Origin: Phycisphaerales bacterium | GTDB taxonomy: Bacteria; Planctomycetota; Phycisphaerae; Phycisphaerales; UBA1924 | DNA length: 64,000 nucleotides | NCBI GenBank assembly: GCA_020845755.1 | Contig: JADLFE010000033.1 | Coordinates: 62,001 to 126,000, forward strand | Reading direction: 5' to 3' | Shown: positions 54,096 to 64,000 of the stretch, piece after piece | Layout: each line of letters starts with the position of its first letter | How positions within the stretch are numbered: position 1 is the stretch's first letter | Program-made: the position numbers and the translations under genes | Notes under the pieces: model-generated | What the model was told of the DNA's origin: nothing | Seen by the model: only the letters and a program-made list of their open reading frames with translations | The model's database searches: none

Positions 54096-54130
54096 AAAGG
54101 GGCCAACCCGGGCGGGGTGGGCTCCTTTTT
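54096..54130 (+). terminator. Rho-independent terminator after the BNR lipoprotein
   Basis: AAAGGGGCC (54096-54104) pairs with GGCTCCTTT (54120-54128) with one mismatch and is followed by a T run. It lies 29 bases after the gene stop. Confidence 0.75.
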
Positions 54131-54358
54131 CATTGGTCCGGTTGGCGGCGCGGGGCGCGATCGGGAGGCGGAAGCGGTGGGAGGTCGAACCGCCCGGGCG
54201 GAAACGCGAATAGTGATCGGCGCGCCGGATTGTCGGCGTGGAGGGGCGATAATCGCGACACCCCCCGGACGAACCGCTGGCATTTTTGGAAGCGGGAAGT
54301 ACGTTGGGTAGGTGTGTGTCTCGGCATCGCCGAAACGGGCGATCGGGGGGCGAGCGGC

Positions 54359-55765
54359 ATGTCAGGAGCGGCGATCGTGGTCGTGGCGTGTCTGGCGGGC
54401 GCGGGGGGCGTTGTGCGCCCCGCGGGCGACATCGCGGGCGAGCACACGCAGTTTGTCGAGCGGCGCGGCGTGCTGGAGTTTTCGGGCGAATTGATCGTTC
54501 GCCCGCGTCAGGATCTATCGCCCGAGCGATCGCGGGCGGCGCGGGCGCGGCTCTGGCCGCTCATTCGGAAATACGCTGCGCGGGTTGACGAGTATGTGAT
54601 CGGCGTACCGATGGGCGCGGGGCGGGCGGGGGTTCGCGGATCGGGGGAGAACGAGGTAGCGGCGACGCTGATGGCGACGGGCGACTACCAGTACGCTCAT
54701 CCGAACTGGGTGTGCAGCCCGCAGCAGGTGCCGAACGATCCCGGGTTTTCGGCGCAGTGGCATCATGCGGTGATGCAGTCGACGCTGGGCTGGGACCTGG
54801 CAACGGGGTTGCCCTCGATCGTGATCGCGATGGCCGACAGCGGCGTTGAACTGACGCACCCGGATCTGCAGAACCGCGTGGCGGGATTCAACGCGGTGGA
54901 CGATCTGGCGGAGGTCGACGGCGGGAGCGTTGGAGAGGTGGCGACGAGCGGGCACGGGACGCACGTGGCGGGGTGCGCGGCGGCGACGGGGAACAACAAC
55001 ATCGGCGTGTCGGGCGTGGGCTGGAATCTGTCGTTCATGATGTGCCGCGTGAGCAACAAGACGTCGGGCAACGCGTACCTGGACGACCTGACGCAGGCGG
55101 CCCGCTGGGCGATAGAACACGGGGCGCGGAGCGTGAGTTGCAGTTACACGGGCGTATCGAACGCGACGATCGGGACGACGGGCGATTACATCGACTCGAT
55201 CGGCGGGATCTATCTCTACGCGGCGGGCAACTCGAACTCGGATCTGTGGAACTTTGATTACACCAACGTGATCGTGGTGGGAGCGACGAATCAGGGCGAT
55301 GAGAAGGCGAGTTTCAGCAGTTATGGGCTGGCCGTCGACGTCGCGGCGCCGGGCGTGGGTATCTACTCGACACTACGCAACGGAACCTACGGGTTCATGG
55401 ATGGCACCAGCCAGGCGACGCCGGTGGCCAACGGCGTGGTTGGGGTGATCTGGTCGGTGAACCCCGCGTTGACGAATCATCAGGTGCGCGACATCCTCTT
55501 CGGTTCGTGCGACGACATCGGCGCACCCGGCGAGGACAACGTGTACGGGCACGGACGGGTGAACCTCTACAAGGCGCTCCAGGCCGCTCGCGCCACCCTC
55601 TGCCCGGGTGATTTCAACGCCGACGGCTTCGTCAACGCGCTCGATTACGACGCCTTCGCGGGGGCATTCGAGGTCGCCGACTCCGCCGCGGACTTCAACG
55701 ACGACGGCTTCGTCAACGCGCTCGATTACGACGCCTTCGCGGAGCACTTCGAGGCCGGGTGCTGA
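54359..55765 (+). CDS. Secreted S8 subtilisin-like protease with GC-dockerin
   Basis: 468 residues from ATG 54359; an upstream GTG at 54314 is in frame. Signal peptide about 1-18. A prodomain-like segment leads to the S8 catalytic domain: D160 in AMADSGVELTHPDL, H199 in SGHGTHVAG, oxyanion N291 in YAAGNSN, and S351 in DGTSQATPVANG. Two dockerin repeats follow, with 41 identical coding bases, ending FEAGC. It is one of two subtilases in the window, not closely alike outside the motifs. Confidence 0.9.
   Translation: MSGAAIVVVACLAGAGGVVRPAGDIAGEHTQFVERRGVLEFSGELIVRPRQDLSPERSRAARARLWPLIRKYAARVDEYVIGVPMGAGRAGVRGSGENEVAATLMATGDYQYAHPNWVCSPQQVPNDPGFSAQWHHAVMQSTLGWDLATGLPSIVIAMADSGVELTHPDLQNRVAGFNAVDDLAEVDGGSVGEVATSGHGTHVAGCAAATGNNNIGVSGVGWNLSFMMCRVSNKTSGNAYLDDLTQAARWAIEHGARSVSCSYTGVSNATIGTTGDYIDSIGGIYLYAAGNSNSDLWNFDYTNVIVVGATNQGDEKASFSSYGLAVDVAAPGVGIYSTLRNGTYGFMDGTSQATPVANGVVGVIWSVNPALTNHQVRDILFGSCDDIGAPGEDNVYGHGRVNLYKALQAARATLCPGDFNADGFVNALDYDAFAGAFEVADSAADFNDDGFVNALDYDAFAEHFEAGC
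55621..55742. repeat. Two identical 41-base dockerin-coding repeats, period 81 bases
   Basis: Bases 55621-55661 and 55702-55742 are identical and code for the loops of the two dockerin repeats of the S8 protease. The same 81-base period is seen at 12021-12143, so the unit is one 27-residue repeat. Confidence 0.75.
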
Positions 55766-55952
55766 AACCGGACGGCGGGCACGCGAAATCGGGAGGTATC
55801 CGTCCGGGTGGCGCTATGCGCCCGGTGGGAAGTGGCGTCACGCCGAAAGTTCTCTGGCCACTCCCAGGGATCTTCTCGCTATTTGGTGAGTCGGGAACAC
55901 CCGGAATCGCCCGGGCGACCGACACGAACACCTGATATCGAGGAGATTCGTG

Positions 55953-57791
55953 ATGAACCGCACACTCTCGGCCGCCCTTGTGCTGGCCTCCCTGTCGGGG
56001 ACCGCCGGTGCCCAATGCAGCGTCTGGCGCTACGGAGTGCCGGACTTTGACCAGCGTCGCAGCACGCTCCCCAGCAGCGGGAGCAACTACTGCGTTCCGA
56101 CGTCGCTCTGTAATCACATGGCGTACATCGCCAACCACGGGCTTCCCAATGCGTTCGGTCATTCCAGTTCCAACTGGGCCTCGTCGAGCGAGTACAACCA
56201 CGCATCGACCATGATCTCGGCGATGGGTGCGCACTGCGATACCGATCCCGACGGCGGAACCAACATGAGCGACGCCGTCGAGGGGTGCGCCGATTTCATG
56301 GATGCCCGGAACATCGGCTATCCGTTCTTCATCTTCGGTTACGCGGCCAACGACGAGTGGACGCCGTCGCCCAAGAAGATGGCGGCGTGGATCCAGAACA
56401 TGCACGCCTTCGTCAACATGCATTACGGGCACTGGGAGTGGGACGGCGGCGAGTGGGAGCGCAACGGCGGGCACGCGACGAGCCTGGTGGGCGTGTGGGA
56501 CCACTGCGGGAGCACGCCTCGCGTCGGTTTCAGCGATCCCTGGACCGGCAACGGCGATTCCAAGGCGACGCAGTCGGCGTTCGCGGTGAAGTACTGGGAG
56601 CCAGAGCGGGTCTTCGCTGATTACGACGGCGACGTGATGTACCGCTGGATCAAGCGGACCGACGATCCCAACAAAATCAAGGTGCTGGACAAGATGATCG
56701 TGATCATGCCGATGATCGCGCTCACCAACGACCCGGTGTTCAACTACGTCGTCATGTATACGCCCAGCATCTTCAACACGATCGAGGAGGATCAGGCGCC
56801 GACGCACATCACCTCGCCCACGGGCGGCAAGATCGTGGGCGCGTTCCTCCATCCCGCCGAGGCCAGGCACATCATCGCGGTCAAGGCGATCGCCAACACC
56901 CCCGCCGGGCTGTGGTCCGTCGATCCGAGCGACAATTCGCGCGTCAAACTCGTGGACCTTCCGTGGGAGCCGCGCACCGTGAAGAGCGATCGGCACGGGA
57001 ACATCCTGGTGCTGGGCGACGGGAGCGTGCGCAAGTACCGCGTGCTGGCGGACGGGAGCGTGCGCCTGCTTCAGGATCTGGTGACGCGCACGCCCTTTGA
57101 CGCGATGGGTGTCGACTCGTCAAACGACGACATCTACCTGCTGGACGTCGCGGGGAGGAAACTCAAGCGCTATGACGGGGGCGACCTGCTCGGAGTGCCG
57201 TATGACGGCACGCTAGCCGGCAACATTCTGCCCACGGGCACGCCGACAATCGATGTGAGCAGCATGCAGCACAAGCCTTTCATCACGTGGACGGGCGGGA
57301 CGCAGATCCTGAAGCTGACGCCGGCCGCGACAGCCGCGTTCTGGTCGATCGATACGTCGATCAACGTCGGCGCGAACCCCAAGAACCTGCACGTTCTCGA
57401 CGGCGACCGCATCGCCTATTCGACCAACAACATGCTCCGCGAACTGGAGATCGATCCGGCGAGCGGTCGCTACGTCCCCGCGATCCACAAGGTGCTCGAC
57501 GGGCAGACGGTCGGCGATTTCTTCATGATCCCGCGCTCGCAGACAAACTATGACCCCGCCAAGCATTCGCTCCCCGGCTGGGTCAGCAACCCCGATCCCG
57601 CCGACGACACGCCCGAGTATCCGGTGTGCCTCGCCGACTTCAACTGCGACGGCTTCGTCAACGCCCTGGACTACGACGCGTTTGCCAGCGAATTCGAGGC
57701 CGGGCACCATGTCGCCGACATGAACTTCGACGGCTTTGTCAATGGCCTTGACTACGACCTCTTCGCCTCGCACTTTGAAGAAGGATGCTGA
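55953..57791 (+). CDS. Secreted papain-like (C39-like) protein with GC-dockerin
   Basis: 612 residues from ATG 55953 with GAGGAGA upstream; a GTG three bases earlier is less likely. Signal peptide about 1-20. The catalytic-looking N-terminal domain has C47 in SNYCVPTSLCNHMAYI, a His in NGGHATSLVGVWDHC and Asp in FSDPWTG, as in C39-type cysteine peptidase folds. A beta-propeller-like middle follows (about 310-560). Two dockerin repeats (ADFNCDGFVNALDYD and ADMNFDGFVNGLDYD) end FEEGC. Peptidase activity is plausible but not certain. Confidence 0.8.
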   Translation: MNRTLSAALVLASLSGTAGAQCSVWRYGVPDFDQRRSTLPSSGSNYCVPTSLCNHMAYIANHGLPNAFGHSSSNWASSSEYNHASTMISAMGAHCDTDPDGGTNMSDAVEGCADFMDARNIGYPFFIFGYAANDEWTPSPKKMAAWIQNMHAFVNMHYGHWEWDGGEWERNGGHATSLVGVWDHCGSTPRVGFSDPWTGNGDSKATQSAFAVKYWEPERVFADYDGDVMYRWIKRTDDPNKIKVLDKMIVIMPMIALTNDPVFNYVVMYTPSIFNTIEEDQAPTHITSPTGGKIVGAFLHPAEARHIIAVKAIANTPAGLWSVDPSDNSRVKLVDLPWEPRTVKSDRHGNILVLGDGSVRKYRVLADGSVRLLQDLVTRTPFDAMGVDSSNDDIYLLDVAGRKLKRYDGGDLLGVPYDGTLAGNILPTGTPTIDVSSMQHKPFITWTGGTQILKLTPAATAAFWSIDTSINVGANPKNLHVLDGDRIAYSTNNMLRELEIDPASGRYVPAIHKVLDGQTVGDFFMIPRSQTNYDPAKHSLPGWVSNPDPADDTPEYPVCLADFNCDGFVNALDYDAFASEFEAGHHVADMNFDGFVNGLDYDLFASHFEEGC

Positions 57792-57815
57792 TCGAGAGAG
57801 GATGATTCACGCTCG

Positions 57816-57844
57816 CGCGGCCGGGTCCACACGACTCGGCCGCG
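57816..57844 (+). terminator. Rho-independent terminator after the papain-like gene
   Basis: CGCGGCCG (57816-57823) pairs perfectly with CGGCCGCG (57837-57844) across 13 bases and is followed by TTTTCATTT. It separates the convergent genes at 55953 and 57848. Confidence 0.8.
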
Positions 57845-57847
57845 TTT

Positions 57848-59278
57848 TCATTTGCCCGCTATGGCCGGGCGCAGTTCGATCGCGTCGAGCCCGAAGTTGT
57901 ACGCCAGCGCGAGCGGGTTCTTTGCAACGACGGTGAACGACACCTCGTGCGTGCCCCTGGTGAGTTTCTGTCTTCCCAGCGAGATCGGTCCGGAGGGAAG
58001 CACGATTGTGTCGCTCCACAGGTCGAACGGCTGGCCCGTCCGCCTTCCCGCGATCGTCGCCTGCACCTGGCCATAGTCCGGCGCCAGCGTCGCGTAGACG
58101 ATCACCTCGTATGACCCGTCACGAGGCACATCGAGCTTGAAACTCAGCGTGGCGTTCTTCTCCCCCCGGCAATAGATCTGGGTGTGCCGGCTGAAGCCGT
58201 ACCACGAGAACCCCAGCATGTCCTGCGGCGAGGCGTTGACCTTCGTGGCCTCGGCGATGGGGAGCGTCTCGAACTCGGCGATGACGGAGTCCGACGCGCC
58301 GGGCGCGGCGGGCGGAGGGGCCGACGGATCGACACGGGCGGCATCTCTCGAATCCTCGCGCGGCGGGTCGGCGTGTCCCGGCCTGTTCTGCGGCGCGGTC
58401 ATGTCGAAGCGCGCCCGGCGCTCCAGCATCCACTTCACCGTGCGCACCTGGCGCGGCGAGAGCGTCTTGGTCGGCGAGTCGTAGTACGACATGATGTTGT
58501 CGCGGCAGATCGGCACGTCGTGCTCGCCCAGGCGCACCGCCCTGGTGTCAAGGCACGCGATCTCGCTGATCATGGGGTCGGGCGGCGTGTCGTCGAACGG
58601 GTCGCCCGCGAAGATCGACGTGTCGTTGTTCGCCGCCGCGAGCGCCGCCGCGGCGTCCGCGACGGTCTGGTACGAGCCCGCGAACGTGTGCAACAGGCCG
58701 AAGTAGTGCCCCATCTCGTGGGCGAGCAGGCTGATGTTCTGGTGCCCGCACACGCCGGTGGAGGCAAAGCCGCACCCGACGACGTAGTTGAGATCGCCGG
58801 AGGAGAACGAATTACCCGTGGGCGTTGAGGCGCTTCCCCAGCGGAAATAAACGACGAGCGTTTTCGGATAACCGGCGGCGATGCGGCGCATGTCGAGCGA
58901 AACGTCGGTCAGGTCCGCGCGCTTGTCGAGCCCGGCCGGCATGATGTTGTTGATCCGGGTGGATTTCAGGTCGTGAAAGTCCTTCTCGGGATCAAAGACG
59001 AAGCGGATGCCCGCGGACTTGTAGACCGAATCGGCGAACTGCAGCCAGCGCGAGACTTCCTCGGGCGAGATCAGCGTTTGCCGCCGACCGTCGTCGTCGC
59101 TGACACGCAGGGCGGTGACGCGCACGGGGGTGAGGGCGGCCCGGCGCGTCTCGGTGAGCGGGATCGATTCGGTCGTGGCTGTCGCGGCGGGGTCGGAATC
59201 ACCGCCACGCGACGCCCCCGCGCCGATTCCAGCGGCGCCGACAAGCAGGCATGTCATGCAACAAGCAACGGCGTTCAT
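57848..59278 (-). CDS. Secreted M43-like (pappalysin-type) metalloprotease
   Basis: 476 residues from ATG 59278. A signal peptide of the type AVACCMTCLLVGAAGIGAG is followed by a metzincin domain: HEMGHYFGLLH (187-197) and Met-turn NIMSYYDSPTKTL, with LSPRQVRTVKWML behind it as in M43 enzymes. The C-terminal ~150 residues form a carbohydrate-binding-like beta-sandwich (about 335-470). Unlike the other exported peptidases here it lacks a dockerin. It diverges from glnS. Confidence 0.85.
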   Translation of the reverse strand: MNAVACCMTCLLVGAAGIGAGASRGGDSDPAATATTESIPLTETRRAALTPVRVTALRVSDDDGRRQTLISPEEVSRWLQFADSVYKSAGIRFVFDPEKDFHDLKSTRINNIMPAGLDKRADLTDVSLDMRRIAAGYPKTLVVYFRWGSASTPTGNSFSSGDLNYVVGCGFASTGVCGHQNISLLAHEMGHYFGLLHTFAGSYQTVADAAAALAAANNDTSIFAGDPFDDTPPDPMISEIACLDTRAVRLGEHDVPICRDNIMSYYDSPTKTLSPRQVRTVKWMLERRARFDMTAPQNRPGHADPPREDSRDAARVDPSAPPPAAPGASDSVIAEFETLPIAEATKVNASPQDMLGFSWYGFSRHTQIYCRGEKNATLSFKLDVPRDGSYEVIVYATLAPDYGQVQATIAGRRTGQPFDLWSDTIVLPSGPISLGRQKLTRGTHEVSFTVVAKNPLALAYNFGLDAIELRPAIAGK

Positions 59279-59368
59279 ACGCCGAGCGTATCACGCGGCG
59301 GGACGGACGCGGGGCGATTCCCCGATCTCCGCCGCTCTCGCCCCTAGAATCCCGTCGGAGATCACTTC

Positions 59369-61198
<1,830 letters not shown>

Positions 61199-61384
61199 TC
61201 GGCAGGAGCAATCTCGGAGAATTCGTAGCCTTCGGGCGACGAGCCCGCGAGCCCCGGCCGCGGAATGCTCGCAGGGTTCGACGCGGCTCGCCGTCGTTGC
61301 GATCTTCGAGACCTTCGAGTGCTCGTCTTCACGGCGTGAGCGTTTGACGGCCTCGCCGTTGAATCGTGCTTTCGCGAGGCCGCT

Positions 61385-62845
61385 TTACAGCAGCGTCCCG
61401 CGCAGGATCAGCATCGCCGCCGTGAAGTAGATGATGATGCCCGTGACGTCGACCAGCGTCGCGACGAACGGCGTGGAACTGCCGGCCGGATCGAGCCCGC
61501 ACTTTTTGAGCACGAACGGAAGCATCGCGCCCATGATCGAGCCCCACAGCACGATGCCGAAGAGGCTCGCCGCGATCGCCGCCCCGAGGAGGTAGAAGTG
61601 CTCCTGAACCGAGTAGTCGATGATCTTCATACCATCGGCGCCGACCATCGGCTCGTGCGTCGCGGGATCAAGCTTGTCCTGCGTCCACCAGCCCAGCCAG
61701 CCCCAGGTCGAGACGCGCACGAAGCCGATGGTGCCGATGATCGCGCCCAGGATCGCCGCGACCGAGAGTTCGCGCTTCAGGATGGGCCACCAGTCCTTGA
61801 TCGCGATCTCGCCGGTGCCCATCGCGCGGATGACCAGTGTCGATGATTGCGACCCCGAGTTTCCGCCCGACGAGATGATCGCCGGCACGAACGTCGAGAG
61901 CACGATGACCTTGCTCATCTCGTCGGCAAAGAAGCGCAGCGTGTTCGACGTGAGCAATTCCGAGAAGAACAGGAGGCACAGCCACGGCGCGCGCTTCTGC
62001 ACCAGCGACGCCACCGACGCTTGTGCGAACGGCTCTTCCAGGGCCGCCATGCCGCCGACCTTCTGCATGTCCTCGGTGGCTTCTTCCTGCGCCACGTCGG
62101 CCACGTCGTCGTGCGTCACGATGCCGATCAGTTTTCCGCGCGAGTCCACCACCGGGAGCGCCGTGCGGTCATAGCGCTGCAGCGTCTGCACCGCTTCGCT
62201 CTGCGGCTGGTCGGCCCGCAGCGCGACGAAATTCCGGTTCATGATGCTCTCGACAGTCTCGTTCGGGTCGGCGAGCAGCACCTGGCGCAAACGAAGATCG
62301 TCGACCAGCACGCCCTGGTCGTCGACGACATACACAACATTGATCGTCTCGGCGTCACGCCCGAACCGCCGCACGTGCTCGATCGCGTGCCCGATCGTCC
62401 AGTCCGGCTTCACCCGCACATAGTCGGGCGTCATCAGCCTTCCCACCGACCGCGGCGGGTAGCCCAGGATCGCCTGCGTCACCGCGCGGCTTTCGGGGCT
62501 CAGGCGCGCCACCAGCCGCTGCGCGACCTCTTCAGGCAGTTCATCGAGCAGGCGCACCCGGTCGTCGGGATTCATCGCCTCCACGACCCGCAGCGATCCC
62601 TCGTCGCCCAGTTTCTCGAGCAGGTGCTCCTGCTTCTCCGGCGCCAGGTACGCGAACGCCTCCGCCGCGTCATCTCTCAGCAGAAACCGGAACGCGACCG
62701 CCGCGTCGTTGGGCTCGAGTTCCGCGAGGATCTCCGCCACGTCGGCCGTCGGCACGCCGTGCAATGAGTCACGCAATTCCGAGTAACGTCCGTCGCGCAC
62801 CAACTCGACGACCTCGGGGCAGAGAAGTTGCGCGACCGGATGCAT
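61385..62845 (-). CDS. mgtE: Magnesium transporter MgtE
   Basis: 486 residues from ATG 62845; the frame extends to TTG 62890, but 62845 matches the usual family start. Domains in order: MgtE N domain (about 18-130), two CBS domains (about 135-255, with VVYVVDDQGVLVDDLRLRQV and LPVVDSRGKLIGIVTHDDVA), plug helix, and five transmembrane helices (about 290-486) with SGGNSGSQSSTLVIRAMGTG. This is an Mg2+ channel gated by its own Mg-sensing cytoplasmic part. Confidence 0.95.
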   Translation of the reverse strand: MHPVAQLLCPEVVELVRDGRYSELRDSLHGVPTADVAEILAELEPNDAAVAFRFLLRDDAAEAFAYLAPEKQEHLLEKLGDEGSLRVVEAMNPDDRVRLLDELPEEVAQRLVARLSPESRAVTQAILGYPPRSVGRLMTPDYVRVKPDWTIGHAIEHVRRFGRDAETINVVYVVDDQGVLVDDLRLRQVLLADPNETVESIMNRNFVALRADQPQSEAVQTLQRYDRTALPVVDSRGKLIGIVTHDDVADVAQEEATEDMQKVGGMAALEEPFAQASVASLVQKRAPWLCLLFFSELLTSNTLRFFADEMSKVIVLSTFVPAIISSGGNSGSQSSTLVIRAMGTGEIAIKDWWPILKRELSVAAILGAIIGTIGFVRVSTWGWLGWWTQDKLDPATHEPMVGADGMKIIDYSVQEHFYLLGAAIAASLFGIVLWGSIMGAMLPFVLKKCGLDPAGSSTPFVATLVDVTGIIIYFTAAMLILRGTLL

Positions 62846-62937
62846 GACAGGATCAAAGTCCGCCCGCGCACGCGGGGCGAGATCTTTCAACGAAAATCAT
62901 GCCGACCGCGACGCCCCGGACGCGCGAGCGCCCGTCC

Positions 62938-63663
62938 TCACAACCCGACCACCGATCCGAGCGACCCCAGCGTGAGCGGCTCGTGCGAGAAGAACGCCTC
63001 GGCCGCCGCCGTTCCCGCCCGGCTCCCGAAGTACGTCAGGCCCGCCATCACCCGCTCCACCAGCCCCGCGTTCGCCGGGTTGGCCGCGAATTGAGAGTGA
63101 TACGCCTCCAGGCTCGCGCGCTTGGCCCCCTCAAATCCCGTGACATCGATCAGGAACGTCGGGTCCGGCACGCGTCGAAGGTGCGAGCAGTAGTAGTAGA
63201 ACAACCACGTCGGATACCGCGCCGGGCCGTCCTGCATCCCGGACGGCGTGGGGGTCGCCAGCCCCGAGAGTTTCGCGTCGAACCGCGCATCCTCGGCGAT
63301 CCGCGTCGCCGCGACGTGGTCCGGGTGCGCATCCAGCCCGTGCGGCACAAACACCACGTCCGCCCCGTGGGCTCGATAGACCCCCGCGACCATGTGCCGC
63401 GCCTCGATCGTGTGCTGCACGCGCCGGTTGGGCAAGTCGAGCATGATCCGCCGCAACCGCCCGCCTTGTGCCGGCGCGAGCGCCTTCAGGGCCATGTCGG
63501 CTTCCCTGATCCGCGTGGGGCGATCGCCAAAGGGTGTGGGGCAGCCGTCGGTCAGGTCGCAGATCAGAACGTCGTGCCCCTGGGCCGCCAGTTTGGCGAT
63601 GGTCGCGCCCATGCCGATCTCGGCATCATCCGGATGCGGCGCGATAACGACGATCTTGGCCAC
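62938..63663 (-). CDS. bshB1: PIG-L/LmbE deacetylase, BshB1-like
   Basis: 241 residues from ATG 63661-63663. The zinc site starts APHPDDAEIGMG (H10, D13) and continues with HGLDAHPDH further on. Family details (ICDLTDGCPTPFG, YYYCSHLRRVPDPTFLIDVT, YHSQF) resemble BshB1, the N-acetylglucosaminyl-malate deacetylase of bacillithiol synthesis. It directly follows the gene ending at 63664 on the same strand. Bacillithiol synthesis in this organism is inference; other PIG-L substrates are possible. Confidence 0.8.
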   Translation of the reverse strand: MAKIVVIAPHPDDAEIGMGATIAKLAAQGHDVLICDLTDGCPTPFGDRPTRIREADMALKALAPAQGGRLRRIMLDLPNRRVQHTIEARHMVAGVYRAHGADVVFVPHGLDAHPDHVAATRIAEDARFDAKLSGLATPTPSGMQDGPARYPTWLFYYYCSHLRRVPDPTFLIDVTGFEGAKRASLEAYHSQFAANPANAGLVERVMAGLTYFGSRAGTAAAEAFFSHEPLTLGSLGSVVGL

Positions 63664-64000
63664 TCAGTCGTCCTCGCCGCCGGCGATCGTGATGAGCCCC
63701 AGCAGCGATGGCGTGCCGTCCTCGCTCTGGACCTCAAACTGCGACAGCACGACCTTGTCGGGGCGCTCCATGGAAAAGAACCCGCCGCCGTGGAACTCGT
63801 CGCCAAACTCGTCCGTGAACGAGTAGAGGTCCAGGGTCACCGTCTGCCCCACCTCGATCTTGTCGATCATGCGGCTGAATCGCTGGTTCAGCCACATCCG
63901 GCACGGACCGAGCGGCCCAGCGGTGGTGTTCGTGAACGTGATCGACGGCCCGGACCTCAGCACCTGCACGTTCAGGATCTTCGCCTGGCCGGCCGCCTCG
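63664..64000 (-). CDS. Partial gene of unknown function, immediately upstream of the deacetylase (5' end cut)
   Basis: The frame is open to the window edge; at least 111 residues are seen. An ATG-like start at 63969 is internal or a substitution, so the gene probably begins beyond 64000. The visible part is beta-rich, with PSITFTNTTAGPLGPCRMWL and VGQTVTLDLYSFTDEFGDEF, and ends LITIAGGEDD. Its stop abuts the bshB1-like start, suggesting one transcript. No family recognised. Confidence 0.6.
   Translation of the reverse strand, partial: EAAGQAKILNVQVLRSGPSITFTNTTAGPLGPCRMWLNQRFSRMIDKIEVGQTVTLDLYSFTDEFGDEFHGGGFFSMERPDKVVLSQFEVQSEDGTPSLLGLITIAGGEDD

Overview
The window reads as one contiguous, GC-rich stretch of a Planctomycetota chromosome, most likely class Phycisphaerae. 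The strongest clues are eight secreted proteins ending in a dockerin-like module with a terminal Gly-Cys, a PVC-type membrane dehydrogenase fused to cytochrome c, a TIGR03790-family protein, an ECF sigma factor coupled to a Ser/Thr kinase with TPRs, and small membrane proteins with C-terminal zinc ribbons. Nearly all codons end in G or C, so long shadow frames lie opposite almost every real gene.

Layout. 1-4.1 kb: a PLDc_N-like membrane peptide, three tandem zinc-ribbon membrane proteins (the middle one broken by an in-frame TAA) and a large TIGR03790 exported protein. 4.2-6.9 kb (minus): a YHS-like metal-binding lipoprotein and a full-length ABC exporter. 6.9-11.8 kb: a compact phage-derived island. 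A LexA/CI-like self-cleaving repressor (plus) diverges from a tightly overlapping minus operon encoding a two-HTH protein, an ABC-type ATPase, a GNAT/Mom-like acyltransferase and a terminase large subunit, with no capsid, portal or integrase gene visible. 12-20.3 kb: exported hydrolases and repeat proteins with GC dockerins, and the sigma/kinase pair. 20.3-26.7 kb: dehydrogenase-cytochrome c, SDR epimerase, two small proteins, a family-4-like uracil-DNA glycosylase without most of its Fe-S cysteines, and a DUF1080 lipoprotein. 26.9-30 kb: two paralogous LTXXQ-like helical exported proteins. 30.1-44.0 kb: a type II secretion operon in the order E-F-G-H-I-J-K-L-M-C-D plus a lipoprotein. 44-64 kb: L-serine dehydratase, more dockerin proteins (NHL, M1, BNR, S8, papain-like), an ArnT-like transferase, an M43-like protease, glnS, mgtE, and a bshB1-like deacetylase followed upstream by a partial gene.

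How it fits together. The T2SS and the crowd of signal-peptide-bearing, dockerin-tagged peptidases and beta-propeller proteins suggest an organism that exports and displays degradative enzymes; that the T2SS carries these particular proteins is inference. The most unusual unit is the repressor/ATPase/GNAT/terminase island. It looks like a DNA-handling (packaging or modification) module of phage origin under an SOS-type switch, without the rest of a virus in view. No tRNA, rRNA, CRISPR array or insertion sequence was seen, and no intergenic stretch exceeds 300 bases.
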